Positions 26,097 through 35,529 of a stretch of DNA of 64,000 nucleotides are shown here, piece by piece (position 1 is the first letter of the stretch; each line of letters starts with the position of its first letter). The notes beneath the pieces were generated by a model, which saw only the letters and a list, made by a program, of their open reading frames with translations, did not search any database and was not told the DNA's origin. The DNA comes from CAZDDI01 sp964504195 (GTDB lineage Bacteria > Chloroflexota > Anaerolineae > B4-G1 > SLSP01): assembly GCA_964504195.1 (NCBI GenBank), contig CAZDDI010000005.1, positions 1 through 64,000 on the forward strand, read 5' to 3'. The translations under genes and the position numbers were made by a program.

Positions 26097-26495
26097 ATGC
26101 CCTACCTGATCCTGGCCTTGCACTTGCTCGGCCTTAGCCTGGCCCCCGGCGCGCTGCGCTGGGTCTTGGCCCCGATGTGGGGCGCGGCGGCGGCCCTGGC
26201 CTACTTTAAGCCCGACGACCGCGCCGCGACCACGAACTACGTCTACTTCTTCCTTGCCGGGAACGCCGGCCTCATCTTTGGCTACCACATCGCCGCGCTG
26301 CTCGTCACCGGCACGCCGGAGCCGGGCGCGACAACGCTCTACGGCATCTCGGTGTGGCTGCTGGGCTTCGCCGTGATGTCTTGTATTGGCTTCTACGCCT
26401 ACGTCCTGCGCTTTTTATTCTGGGACCGCACCACGCCGTTCTTCGGCGGGCGGCTGCAAAGCCGGGACGTGATCCAGCAGATCAAGCGACAGTGA
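26097..26495 (+). CDS. Small polytopic membrane protein upstream of HerA-like ATPase
   Basis: 132 residues, start supported by CGGAGGA. Four hydrophobic segments are visible (about 3-20, 22-38, 48-68, 80-104), ending with a basic cytoplasmic tail (RDVIQQIKRQ). No family recognised. It shares a promoter with the HerA-like ATPase gene 90 bases downstream, so it could be its membrane anchor, similar to small partner proteins of conjugative ATPases; that role is inference. Confidence 0.6.
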   Translation: MPYLILALHLLGLSLAPGALRWVLAPMWGAAAALAYFKPDDRAATTNYVYFFLAGNAGLIFGYHIAALLVTGTPEPGATTLYGISVWLLGFAVMSCIGFYAYVLRFLFWDRTTPFFGGRLQSRDVIQQIKRQ

Positions 26496-26503
26496 CGTGC
26501 TGC

Positions 26504-26533
26504 GTACTGCGTAAATTCCGGATTACGCAGTAC
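26504..26533. repeat. GTACTGCGTAA hairpin linker
   Basis: GTACTGCGTAA (26504-26514) pairs exactly with TTACGCAGTAC (26523-26533), followed by further ACGCAGTACGCA words. A nearly identical linker stands at 63535-63568, again between a stop codon and the next RBS. Confidence 0.7.
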
Positions 26534-26584
26534 GCAGTACGCAATAGCCGACACGCAACTTCCCCTAGAGAGGTAATCCTAGCC

Positions 26585-29500
26585 ATGACCCATCCCACCT
26601 TCAAAATGACCCTGACCCCCGACGGCGCGGCACTGCAAGCCTACGCCTGGGCAGAGAGCGCTGCCGCTTGGCGCGCGTGGTCGCCCTATGCGCTGCGCAT
26701 CCTGCGCAAGCCCTACCGCCACGCGCGCACCCACCTGGAACTCACCGATGATGTCGTGAGCACCCTGTACGATCCGCAGTCCCAGCGCAACACCCCGGCG
26801 GCCTTTGGGCTCGCCAATGTGCCCGAACTGGGCCTCGTCCAGGTCTACGGCGGGCTGGCGACGGCAGACTCCCAAGAACTGGCCGTGCAAACGGCGGCGC
26901 TGCACTCCGCGCGCCTGGTCGCCGCGCTGCAAGGTCGCTTCCGGCAGTCGCGGTTCACGCTACTCGCCGCCGAAGAAGCCACGGCGTTCTACCGGCATCT
27001 GTGGGCTTGCCGCTGTACGGCGTCCCTGATCGGGCAACTGGTGCCCCGGATCGCGCCGGGGATGGGCTCCGGGCACGGTATCAACCAACTGGTGACCACC
27101 GATGTCCAAGAACAACTGGAAGTCATCGCCGCGGCGCTGGCGGGGGAGCCGTTCGCCGTCCTCACCCTGGCGCATCCCCTAAACGCGCTGGACATCCGGC
27201 AAATGCTGGCGGATACGGCGCAAGCCCTGAGTTACTTCGCTTCCAAAGTAAAGCAGAGCGAGTCGGCGAATATCAGCGCCGTGCTGCCGCTGTTTATCAA
27301 CCCCGTGGCGCTGTTCAGCGAGCAGAGCCAGCGCACGACGCAGGTGGCGCGGGGCGACCAGCGGTTGACCAGCGAGCAAAACGCACACCGCCTGGCCGCC
27401 GGGCAGTCCGATGGGGTCACGGCTTACCGGCGAGAAACCGCCAGTAGCGCACAGCATCAGGGCGCGGAACGCACGAGTTACCACGAGGAGCAGCGCAGCA
27501 GCGAGAACATCCGCGAACACGAAGAAAGCCGCGTCAATCTGGAACGCGACTATGCCGAGGCGTATAGCCTCGCGCGCTCCTACCAGGGCCGCGAGGCCGG
27601 GACGCTGACCACGCAGGGGCAGCGGGACGCCGATCAGACCGGGCAGCGGCAGCAGCACACGGCGGAACAGGGGCAGTTGCACAGCGTCGAAAGCATTGAT
27701 GAGCAGGTCGCCGGCGTGCGCTCCGGCGCGGGCAGCCGCTCCAGCGTGGAAGCCTTCAGCGTGGGCGAACGCTACGCCGGCGGCAGCAGTCGCGCCTGGC
27801 AGGGTAGTTATGATGAACAGACGCAGCGCGCGTTCAGCGGCGCGGGCCAGGAGCACACGGCGGAGGGCTATCGGCAAGCCGAGCAGCGCGCCGGCAGCCT
27901 GGTCAGCGGCGAGACCTTTGCGCGCACGACAGAAAACACGGTGCAGGGCGAGGGGGCACAGCTGCAGACCTACGCCGAGCGCGGCGTCGAAGGCGACCTC
28001 TCGCCGCGTGTTTTCGGCATCGGCGGCGGGGAAGTCATGGCGGCGGGCGAACGCGGCCATCTCACGCAGAGCCGCGACTCCGAACTGGCCCAGGCCGAAG
28101 GCGCGGCTAACCTGGTGCGCCAGACGCAGCAGGGCGAGGTGACGACCGGGGCGCAGGTGGCCGACAGCGCCTACCAGCGCAGCGGGCAGCAGCAAGAAGG
28201 GCTGGGGCAGACCTGGCAAGGCCAGGAAAGTGTGCAGACCGCCGAGTGGCGCAGCGGGGGCGGGACGCGGAGCAGCCAGCTGGCCTATGGCTACAGTGAA
28301 GCCTATCAGGACGCCAGCCACACTGACCGGCAGGCGCAGCGCGCCTGGGACAGTCAGGTAGACCAGGACGCGGCCTGGCAGCAGGCGACCCGCGAGGGCT
28401 ACCAGGGCGTCGAGCGTTTCGCGCGGGCGTTCGGCGGCAGTTACAGCGAGGCCGGGCAGCGCAGCGGGCATCTTTCACAGCAGGATGTGATCACTGCCGA
28501 CCGCAACCTACAACGTGAGACCGAGCGCGTGCTGGACGGGTTCCGCGCAGAGACCTTCGCCGGGCACCGCGACAGCCAGGAGCAGGTGGCCGGCGTGGAA
28601 GCGCGGCAGGATGCCAAGATCGGCGCGGGGCGCGAGTTCGTGCAGGCCCAGGCCGCCGAACAGGTGGGGACGGCGGTAAGCGCCGCGGGGCGCACGCAGG
28701 TAACGACGCGCGGCGTCATGGGGCCGTCGGGCGGCTCGCTGGTGGCCGGGCTGGCCTTTGCGCGCCAGACCGTGGATATGCAGCGCGATCTGGTGGCGCA
28801 GTTGCTCGAGCAGCAGGTGCAGCGCCTGAACGCCGGGCTGGACACGGGGCTGTTCCTGACGCAGGTGACGCTGCTGGCCCCCGATGAATCCCGGCTGGAA
28901 CGGCTGGCCGCCGCCGCGGTCGCCGCGATGCGCGAGGAGCACGTCGTGGTGCCGGTCGCGGTGCGCTCCGGGGATGCGACGCTCTGGCAGCGCGCGGTGG
29001 CGCTGGACTTTGATGCGCGCCGCGAAGATGCCGCCGCCGGGCCGTTCGAGGCGTTGCGCCACGCGCAAACGCTCACCGCCAACGAACTGGCGGCACTGGT
29101 GCATCCCATCAGGATTTCCGATGGGACCATTTCGGCCTCGCTGGACGCCTGGCCCGATGACCTCTCGCACCGGCGCACGCAGGGCGAGATCGCGCTGGGC
29201 CGGGTACTGGATGTGAACTTGCAGCCCGATTCTAACAACATCCACCGCTTTCGCGCCGATGAACTGATGCACGCCGTCATTGTGGGCGACTCCGGGTCAG
29301 GCAAGTCCAATTCGGCCTTGTGGTTTGTGTCGCAGGTAGTCAACGCTGTGCGCCAGGACGCGCAGGGCGACCCCCTCCCCGCGCCGACCACCGGGCCGGT
29401 GACGCCGCTGGCCCTGGGCGGGACGCCGCGCATCGGGGTGACGGTCTTCGATCCCACCGGGGAATGGCGCAAGTTGGGCAAGTTGATCCCGGCGGCGGAC

Positions 29501-30547
29501 TTCCGGTACTACTCGCTGACGGATCCGCAGACGTATCCGTTACGGTTCAACCCCTTGCGCATCCCCAGCCCCTACCTGGAACCGGCGAAGTGGGCGGCGG
29601 CGCTGGCGAAGCAGTGGCTGCTGGCGTACCCCGCCGGGGCGACGGGCTTCCACCACCTCAAGGGCGCGGTGCTCGACGCCTACCGCGCAGCGGGGGTCAT
29701 CGAGCCGGACGGCAGCGCGCACCTGGAACGCTCGGCGAATCTGTGTATGGCCGACCTGCAACACGCCCTGGCCGCGCGCCTGGAGAAACTCCGCGAGGAG
29801 CGCAGCGATACGATTACGGCGGGGGTGGTCAAGCGCATTCTCGACAAGTTGGAAGAATTCCTGCCCGGCGGGGCGTATCACCGGGCCTTCGGGCAACCGG
29901 GTGGCACGACGGTGGTCGAGTGGACGGCTCCTGACAAGGCTACCGTGATCACCGGTAAGTTCGGCGATGACGGGCCGCTCAAGCAGTTCATCATCGGCCT
30001 GATGGTAGCAGGCATCTACCAGCACGCGGACGAGCGGTATGAGCATTACCTGCGCCAGCGGCGCACGATTCCGCAGCATTTGCTCTTCGTCGAGGAGGCC
30101 CATGTGGTGATGCGCTCGGACGCGAGTACCCAGACGGAAATCGCGCAAGCCATTGGCGAGGACGCCGGGCTGTGGAACAACATCACCGACCGGGGGCGGA
30201 AACTGGGGCTGTATCTGTGGACGTCGGCGCAGCATTGGGAGCCGTTGCCGGCGGGGGTAGTAACATCGAGCAGTATTGCGATTATCCAGAAGGTAAGTAC
30301 AATCAAAGATGCTGAGATCGCAGTCTCGAAGGCGGGGCGGCTACCGGGAAAGACCAGTATTGACGACTACTCGAAGTGGACGCTGAGTGTGCTCAATATG
30401 CCTACCGGGGTCGGCTACGTCCGGCGCACGCGGAAGACGCTCAGCCAGGAAGACGAGATGGAGATCTTCCCGGTGAACTTCGTGGATATTTCGGGGATTG
30501 CGCCGCCGTCGGATGCGGAGTTGGGGAGGATTGTGGTGAGGAAGTAA
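26585..30547 (+). CDS. HerA/VirB4-like ATPase with long Q/S/E-rich insert
   Basis: 1320 residues from the ATG at 26585, with AGAGAGG upstream. An N-terminal ~245-residue alpha/beta domain precedes about 470 residues (~250-715) of low-complexity Gln/Ser/Glu/Ala/Gly sequence with many QAEQRAGS-like words, probably extended coiled coil. The C-terminal motor holds Walker A GDSGSGKSN (about 901), FDPTGEWRK and Walker B HLLFVEEAH (about 1165), as in HerA, TraC/VirB4 and DUF87 ATPases that pump DNA or energise secretion. It is much longer than HerA (~500-600). Its proximity to primase, origin and Tad genes suggests DNA transfer or packaging. No relaxase is seen. Confidence 0.8.
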   Translation: MTHPTFKMTLTPDGAALQAYAWAESAAAWRAWSPYALRILRKPYRHARTHLELTDDVVSTLYDPQSQRNTPAAFGLANVPELGLVQVYGGLATADSQELAVQTAALHSARLVAALQGRFRQSRFTLLAAEEATAFYRHLWACRCTASLIGQLVPRIAPGMGSGHGINQLVTTDVQEQLEVIAAALAGEPFAVLTLAHPLNALDIRQMLADTAQALSYFASKVKQSESANISAVLPLFINPVALFSEQSQRTTQVARGDQRLTSEQNAHRLAAGQSDGVTAYRRETASSAQHQGAERTSYHEEQRSSENIREHEESRVNLERDYAEAYSLARSYQGREAGTLTTQGQRDADQTGQRQQHTAEQGQLHSVESIDEQVAGVRSGAGSRSSVEAFSVGERYAGGSSRAWQGSYDEQTQRAFSGAGQEHTAEGYRQAEQRAGSLVSGETFARTTENTVQGEGAQLQTYAERGVEGDLSPRVFGIGGGEVMAAGERGHLTQSRDSELAQAEGAANLVRQTQQGEVTTGAQVADSAYQRSGQQQEGLGQTWQGQESVQTAEWRSGGGTRSSQLAYGYSEAYQDASHTDRQAQRAWDSQVDQDAAWQQATREGYQGVERFARAFGGSYSEAGQRSGHLSQQDVITADRNLQRETERVLDGFRAETFAGHRDSQEQVAGVEARQDAKIGAGREFVQAQAAEQVGTAVSAAGRTQVTTRGVMGPSGGSLVAGLAFARQTVDMQRDLVAQLLEQQVQRLNAGLDTGLFLTQVTLLAPDESRLERLAAAAVAAMREEHVVVPVAVRSGDATLWQRAVALDFDARREDAAAGPFEALRHAQTLTANELAALVHPIRISDGTISASLDAWPDDLSHRRTQGEIALGRVLDVNLQPDSNNIHRFRADELMHAVIVGDSGSGKSNSALWFVSQVVNAVRQDAQGDPLPAPTTGPVTPLALGGTPRIGVTVFDPTGEWRKLGKLIPAADFRYYSLTDPQTYPLRFNPLRIPSPYLEPAKWAAALAKQWLLAYPAGATGFHHLKGAVLDAYRAAGVIEPDGSAHLERSANLCMADLQHALAARLEKLREERSDTITAGVVKRILDKLEEFLPGGAYHRAFGQPGGTTVVEWTAPDKATVITGKFGDDGPLKQFIIGLMVAGIYQHADERYEHYLRQRRTIPQHLLFVEEAHVVMRSDASTQTEIAQAIGEDAGLWNNITDRGRKLGLYLWTSAQHWEPLPAGVVTSSSIAIIQKVSTIKDAEIAVSKAGRLPGKTSIDDYSKWTLSVLNMPTGVGYVRRTRKTLSQEDEMEIFPVNFVDISGIAPPSDAELGRIVVRK

Positions 30548-30625
30548 GGCAGGATGCGGTGCAAGATATTTTGAAATGAACTGGTATGCACCAGCTGCGG
30601 ATATTGGGTGTAGGGGCTAGAAAAT

Positions 30626-30653
30626 TTGACTTTTAGTTGAACTACTATATTAT
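30626..30653 (+). promoter_or_regulatory. Promoter-like TTGACT-16-TATTAT for the biosynthetic operon
   Basis: TTGACT (30626-30631) and TATTAT (30648-30653) with a 16-base spacer lie about 60 bases before the AMP-ligase ATG and just outside the solitary IS end at 30660. Confidence 0.4.
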
Positions 30654-30659
30654 TGTGGA

Positions 30660-30694
30660 CATGGCTCAAAACCCTGGAGAAGTCAGTTTGACAC
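30660..30694. repeat. Solitary terminal inverted repeat of the downstream IS
   Basis: Starts CATGGCTCAAAACCCT and continues through GAAGTCAGTTTGACA. It matches the complement of the IS right end (39673-39704) at all but about two of 34 positions, better than the IS's own left end does. Orientation is that of a left end. Confidence 0.8.
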
Positions 30695-30715
30695 TTTCTG
30701 AAATAAGGAAATCTT

Positions 30716-32206
30716 ATGAACACAGCAAATTATATTTTACAATATGGTCAAGACGAAACTATAGCAATTATCACAGAAAAATCCCAATATACCTACAAAG
30801 ATCTGCGGAGTGCTGTGAACAAAATCGCTACCAAAATTCTAAGTATTGGAATTCTGCCTGGCGATGCAGTTGGACTGCTTAGCGCAAACTCTTTGTTTTG
30901 GGTGGCTTCATATTTAGCCATTATGAAAATAGGGGGTATTGCAGTACCCTTTTCAACAACTTTGACAACAAAACAATTTCAGCAAGCAGAGAGTTTTATT
31001 AAATGTAAGGCGATTTGTTTGCAGGAACTTTATCGTAGTAGATATGTGAGTGCATTAAAAAACAAACTGCCAATAGTTAGCGAAAACATCCTGTTACCAA
31101 CTGATTCAATGACGGTCGAAGAATCGCCGGAGACGGTGATAACTGATCCAGAGCAAGATGCAGCTTTCATGCTAACTTCTGGAACAACTTCAGAGCCTAA
31201 GGTCGTGAGAGTTTCACATGAGAATATTCAATCGAATACCGAATCAATAATCAGCTATTTGGAAATCACTAATTCAGATCGCATAATGGTCATTCTTCCC
31301 TTCTTCTATTGCTTTGGTACATCTTTGTTGCATACACACTTGAGAGCGGGGGGCTCGCTTGTTATAAGCAATCGTTTTGCTTTCCCAGAAACCGTATTGA
31401 ACTTGATGGAAACATATAATTGTACAGGCTTTGCTGGGGTGCCATCTACATATCAGATACTTCTCAGAAATACTACTTTTCCCAAGCGTAAGCTGCCAAT
31501 GTTAAAAAAAATCCAACAAGCTGGGGGAAAACTACCTTCTGTTCTCATAAAAGAGTTAAGGGCTATTTTGCCGGATTCTAACATCTATATTATGTATGGA
31601 CAAACAGAAGCTACAGCTCGACTATCGTATTTACACCCCGAAATGCTTGAAAGAAAATTAGGTTCAATAGGCAAGGGAATTCCAGGTGTTGAGTTGCGTG
31701 TAGTAGGAAGTCAAGGTATTGATGTTAGCCACGGTGAAGTTGGTGAAATCGTTGCAAAAGGAAAGAACATCACAAAAGGGTACTTGAATGATCTGCAAGC
31801 AACTGCGGTGAAGTTTAGAGACGGTAATCTGTATACAGGAGATTTAGCTACAGTAGATGAAGATGGCTTTATCTATATCGTTGATCGTTCGAGTGATTTT
31901 ATTAAATCATATGGACATCGAGTTAGTAGTCAACAGATTGAAGGTTGCATTTCAGAACTTCAAGATGTTATAAGCACAGCAGTTATTGGTGTTCAAGACG
32001 TTGTTCGAGGAGAAGCTATAGTAGCTTATGTAACTTTACATAAGAAATCTATTCTTTCTTCTGAGAATATAATCGCACACTGCAGACAAACACTACCAAG
32101 TTATATGATTCCGCGTGATGTGATCGTAGTAAGTGATCTGCCTATGAACGAACAGGGAAAGATATTGAAATCGGCACTCAAACAACAAGTCTTGGGTGAA
32201 TTGTAG
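30716..32206 (+). CDS. AMP-forming acyl/aryl ligase (ANL superfamily)
   Basis: 496 residues. Core motifs of adenylate-forming enzymes are in order: TSGTTSEPKVVRVSH (P-loop-like), YGQTEAT, YTGDL and DRSSDFIKSYGHRVS, then the C-terminal catalytic Lys in EQGKILKSAL. Such enzymes activate a carboxylic acid with ATP and load it onto CoA or a carrier protein. An acyl carrier protein is encoded in the same operon (35253), so loading that carrier is likely. Start at 30716 follows AAGGAA. AT-rich codon use contrasts with the flanking GC-rich genes. The acyl substrate cannot be read from sequence. Similar ligases occur with amidotransferases in exosortase-linked exopolysaccharide clusters. Confidence 0.85.
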   Translation: MNTANYILQYGQDETIAIITEKSQYTYKDLRSAVNKIATKILSIGILPGDAVGLLSANSLFWVASYLAIMKIGGIAVPFSTTLTTKQFQQAESFIKCKAICLQELYRSRYVSALKNKLPIVSENILLPTDSMTVEESPETVITDPEQDAAFMLTSGTTSEPKVVRVSHENIQSNTESIISYLEITNSDRIMVILPFFYCFGTSLLHTHLRAGGSLVISNRFAFPETVLNLMETYNCTGFAGVPSTYQILLRNTTFPKRKLPMLKKIQQAGGKLPSVLIKELRAILPDSNIYIMYGQTEATARLSYLHPEMLERKLGSIGKGIPGVELRVVGSQGIDVSHGEVGEIVAKGKNITKGYLNDLQATAVKFRDGNLYTGDLATVDEDGFIYIVDRSSDFIKSYGHRVSSQQIEGCISELQDVISTAVIGVQDVVRGEAIVAYVTLHKKSILSSENIIAHCRQTLPSYMIPRDVIVVSDLPMNEQGKILKSALKQQVLGEL

Positions 32207-32223
32207 AGGGAGTTTAATATTCT

Positions 32224-34209
32224 ATGTGTGGTATTGCGGGTGCGATAGACCTAACTGGTGATAATCAGAATCCATTTCCTGACGTTCGAACAATGGTTTC
32301 TATGTTAAAACATCGTGGCCCGGAAACTACGGGAGTCTACCATAGTAAATTTGTACACTTTGCTCATGCTCGGTTAAGCATTATTGACCTAGAAGGCGGT
32401 TTACAACCTATACCAAATGAAGATCGTACGCTTTGGGTAATCTGTAATGGGGAGTTTTATAATTTTATAGAGCTACGAGAATTTCTGACAGCCAAAGGCC
32501 ATCAATTCCTCACCGCTTCCGATACAGAAGTTCTTTTACACTTATATGAAGAAATAGGGGATGAGGCTGTAAACAAACTTAACGGACAGTTTGGATTCGC
32601 TCTTTGGGATAGTGTTCGCCGCCGGCTATTACTTGGCCGAGATCGCTTTGGTATTCGCCCCCTCTTTTATGCAGTGAAGGACAATTATTTGCTGTTCGCG
32701 TCCGAAGTGAAGGCATTACTGGCTGCCAAAATCCAAACTCGCGTCGATTTTCATTCCTTAGCTCAAGTGTTTACAACTTGGTCCCCCTTACCTGGAAAAA
32801 CTATGTTAAAAGATGTATCTGAGGTTTTGCCTGGTCATATAGTCACGGTTAAGGTGGGAGAGGGAGTTGAATCGCGACCATATTGGCAATTGCAATTTCC
32901 AGCTAAAGAAGAAAGGCTTGACGGAGAAAAACTTGCTATCGAGGTAGAATCTATAAGAGAGGCGCTAACTAATGCTGTAAAGATTCGATTGAGAGCAGAT
33001 GTACCAGTTGGTGCCTACCTAAGCGGAGGCCTGGATTCAACTTTTATCACGAGTCTTGCTCAAAAGATGAGTAATCATCCTTTACATACTTTTTCTATTA
33101 CATTTGATGATCCAGAATTTGACGAGAGTGAGTATCAATATCAAGTTGCTCACGAAATAGGTACAATTCACCATATTGTAAAATGCGATGTGCAAACAAT
33201 TCGCAGAAATCTGCCGGACGTTGTATGGCACACTGAAACACCAGTACTTCGATTAGCTCCCGTTCCTATGTACCTTTTAGCACAATTAGTAAACCAACAC
33301 AAGATAAAAGTGGTATTGACAGGTGAAGGTGCTGATGAATTTTTTGGAGGTTACGATATTTTTCGAGAAGCAATGGTCCGACGTTTTATAGCCAGGGACC
33401 CTACTTCCAATATCAGACCTTTATTACTGAAGAGGTTATATGCTCACCTGCCTAATTTAAGCAAGCTCAGCCCTTCTTTGCTAAAAAAGTTTTATTGTAG
33501 AGATTCTGATAACTTATCCTCACCATACTATAGCCATACGCTTAGATGGGATAATACTTACCGTGCTTCTCGCCTGTTCTCCAAAGAACTTCTTCAGTAT
33601 TTGCAGGATTATAATGTAATTGATGATATATCCACTTTGGTACCCAAACAAATAGAACAATGGTCTTCTCTTTCCCAAGCGCAGTACTTGGAAAGCGTTT
33701 TCTTCTTATCAAGCTACCTACTATCTTCTCAGGGAGATCGTATGGCTATGGCTCATGCAGTCGAAGGGCGATATCCTTTCTTAGATCACCGACTTATAGA
33801 GTTGATTAATCAAATGCCTTCAAGATTTAAAATCAATGGGCTGCGGGGCGAAAAGTACATTCTCAAGTTAGCCTCCAGGGGATTGGTGCCTGATGTTATT
33901 AGATCTCGTTCAAAGTATCCTTATCGAGCTCCTGTTCAAAGTGTGTTTTCTAATCTTGCATTGCCCGATTATGCAAAGGAACTGTTATCAACAGTGAAAT
34001 TGAAGACAAGTGGCTGCTTTGATCCGGTATTTGTACAAGAACTTGTAAAGAAGATACAAGAAGCACGATTCGTCGGGGAAATGGATCAAATGGCTTTTGT
34101 GGGCATTTTAACATATCAGATATTCCATGATCTTTTTATTGAAAAATTCAATGTTTCTGCACAATACAAACAATCTGATTTTATAGATGTTACCAAAGTG
34201 TGGAATTAA
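32224..34209 (+). CDS. Asparagine synthase-like glutamine amidotransferase (class II)
   Basis: 661 residues. The mature N-terminus MCGIAGAIDLTG has Cys2, the class II glutaminase nucleophile. Residues ~45-100 hold RLSIIDLEGG and NGEFYN; the synthase half has the PP-loop YLSGGLDST (about 265) and GEGADEFFGGY. Full-length AsnB family size (~600-660), so probably active. AsnB paralogues in biosynthetic clusters amidate carboxylates after adenylation. It lies 17 bases after the AMP-ligase and 20 before the NAD-synthase-like gene, so one operon. Housekeeping asparagine synthesis is possible but unlikely in this setting. Confidence 0.9.
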   Translation: MCGIAGAIDLTGDNQNPFPDVRTMVSMLKHRGPETTGVYHSKFVHFAHARLSIIDLEGGLQPIPNEDRTLWVICNGEFYNFIELREFLTAKGHQFLTASDTEVLLHLYEEIGDEAVNKLNGQFGFALWDSVRRRLLLGRDRFGIRPLFYAVKDNYLLFASEVKALLAAKIQTRVDFHSLAQVFTTWSPLPGKTMLKDVSEVLPGHIVTVKVGEGVESRPYWQLQFPAKEERLDGEKLAIEVESIREALTNAVKIRLRADVPVGAYLSGGLDSTFITSLAQKMSNHPLHTFSITFDDPEFDESEYQYQVAHEIGTIHHIVKCDVQTIRRNLPDVVWHTETPVLRLAPVPMYLLAQLVNQHKIKVVLTGEGADEFFGGYDIFREAMVRRFIARDPTSNIRPLLLKRLYAHLPNLSKLSPSLLKKFYCRDSDNLSSPYYSHTLRWDNTYRASRLFSKELLQYLQDYNVIDDISTLVPKQIEQWSSLSQAQYLESVFFLSSYLLSSQGDRMAMAHAVEGRYPFLDHRLIELINQMPSRFKINGLRGEKYILKLASRGLVPDVIRSRSKYPYRAPVQSVFSNLALPDYAKELLSTVKLKTSGCFDPVFVQELVKKIQEARFVGEMDQMAFVGILTYQIFHDLFIEKFNVSAQYKQSDFIDVTKVWN

Positions 34210-34229
34210 GCTGTTTTTAGGAGAGAAAT

Positions 34230-35204
34230 ATGAATTTCAACAAAGACATACTAGTTATTGACCCTGTTCACGAAGTAGAAAGGCTATCTGCGCTTATTCA
34301 TGAATCACTTTTCAATAGATTCAAACGCAAAGGGGCTGTAATAGGAGTTAGTGGTGGAGTAGATTCCGCTACAACACTGGCATTAGTTGTAAGAGCTATC
34401 GGGGCAGAAAACGTAATTGCGATAGCGATGCCAGATCAAGATTCCAATCCTGTGAGCGAAATTTTGGGAAAAGATATCGCTACTAAATTCGGTGCATCTT
34501 TTGTCAAAGAAGACATAACACCGGTCCTTATCTCGCTCAAATGTTATGAACACCGCGATTCTGCTGTACGCAAAGTCTTCCCAGATTACAATCCAGATAC
34601 AGATGGAATAAAATTAGTTTTGCCTACTGATTTATTGGGTAAAGGCAGTTTGAACGTATATTCTTTGGCGCTAGTTCGTAATGGAGAAGAGATTGGCCGA
34701 CGTATTCTTCCCGCCCCCGTGTATCTAGAAATTGTAGCAGCATCAAATATGAAGCAGAGAACTCGTATGTTGACACTTTATTATCATGCTGAAAAACGGA
34801 ATTACGCTGTTATAGGAACTGCTAACAAGAATGAACATGCGCAAGGTTTCTTCGTTAAGTATGGCGACGGAGGTGTTGATATACAACCTATTTTACACTT
34901 ATACAAAACGCAGATTTATCAACTGGCGCAATACTTAAATGTGCCACAGGAAATAATAGATCGAACACCTACAAGTGATACTTACAGCGCTGAATGTACG
35001 CAAGAAGAATTCTATTTCAGACTCCCCTTTGAACTTATGGATTTGATCTGGTATGGATTTGAGCATGAGGTTTCTCCTGAAATAGTTGCTAATGAACTAA
35101 ACCTTGCTACCAAACAGGTAGAAAACGTATATAGGGATCTAGCTCAAAAAGCAAGAAGCACTGAATACTTGCGTATGGTTCCAATTACTAGCAATTCCAA
35201 CTAA
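34230..35204 (+). CDS. NAD+ synthase-like ATP-dependent amidotransferase
   Basis: 324 residues. The PP-loop GVSGGVDSATTLALV (about 38-52), IGTANKNEHAQGFFVKYGD and TPTSDTYSAECTQEEFYF match the NadE adenylation and ammonia-handling core. There is no nitrilase glutaminase domain, so ammonia must be free or supplied by a partner; the AsnB-like protein encoded upstream could provide it. Residues ~85-150 (HRDSAVRKVFPDYNPDTDG...) are longer than in housekeeping NadE, hinting at a different acceptor. NAD synthesis is the default family reaction; use in the pathway of this operon is inference. Confidence 0.8.
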   Translation: MNFNKDILVIDPVHEVERLSALIHESLFNRFKRKGAVIGVSGGVDSATTLALVVRAIGAENVIAIAMPDQDSNPVSEILGKDIATKFGASFVKEDITPVLISLKCYEHRDSAVRKVFPDYNPDTDGIKLVLPTDLLGKGSLNVYSLALVRNGEEIGRRILPAPVYLEIVAASNMKQRTRMLTLYYHAEKRNYAVIGTANKNEHAQGFFVKYGDGGVDIQPILHLYKTQIYQLAQYLNVPQEIIDRTPTSDTYSAECTQEEFYFRLPFELMDLIWYGFEHEVSPEIVANELNLATKQVENVYRDLAQKARSTEYLRMVPITSNSN

Positions 35205-35252
35205 TCGAATTCTTAAATGTTTCTAAATCAATGACCCAGGGAGTGTAAGAAC

Positions 35253-35495
35253 GTGGAGATTAAAAACCGTATACGTGAATTCATTATTACAAATTTTGTC
35301 ACGGCTTCGGGAGTCTTTATAGATGACACTACTGCTTTGTTAGAGTCAGGTATTATTGACTCTACAGGTGTCATGGAGATGCTACTCTTTGTCGAGGAAG
35401 AGTTTGATATCGAAGTTCCCCCCGAAGATCTTCTGCCTGAGAATTTTAACTCAATTGCAGGCTTGGCTGACTATATACAAAGAAAACTCACTTGA
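35253..35495 (+). CDS. Acyl carrier protein
   Basis: 80 residues from a GTG start with GGGAGTG upstream. The four-helix carrier pattern is clear, with the phosphopantetheine serine in ESGIIDSTGVMEM (Ser at about 38) followed by EEEFDIEVPPEDL, the recognition helix. It belongs to the single-domain carriers used in amino-acyl or acyl transfer pathways. In this operon it probably carries the acid activated by the AMP-ligase and hands it to the acyltransferase or amidotransferases. No dedicated phosphopantetheinyl transferase is nearby. Confidence 0.9.
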   Translation: MEIKNRIREFIITNFVTASGVFIDDTTALLESGIIDSTGVMEMLLFVEEEFDIEVPPEDLLPENFNSIAGLADYIQRKLT

Positions 35496-35529
35496 TCTTT
35501 CTCAGATTTAGATATTAAGGAGGGGAAAA

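Noticed and set aside
27179..28471. 430-residue antisense ORF inside the HerA-like gene
   Set aside because: Shadow of the Q/S/E-rich coding strand in high-GC DNA; no RBS and no family.
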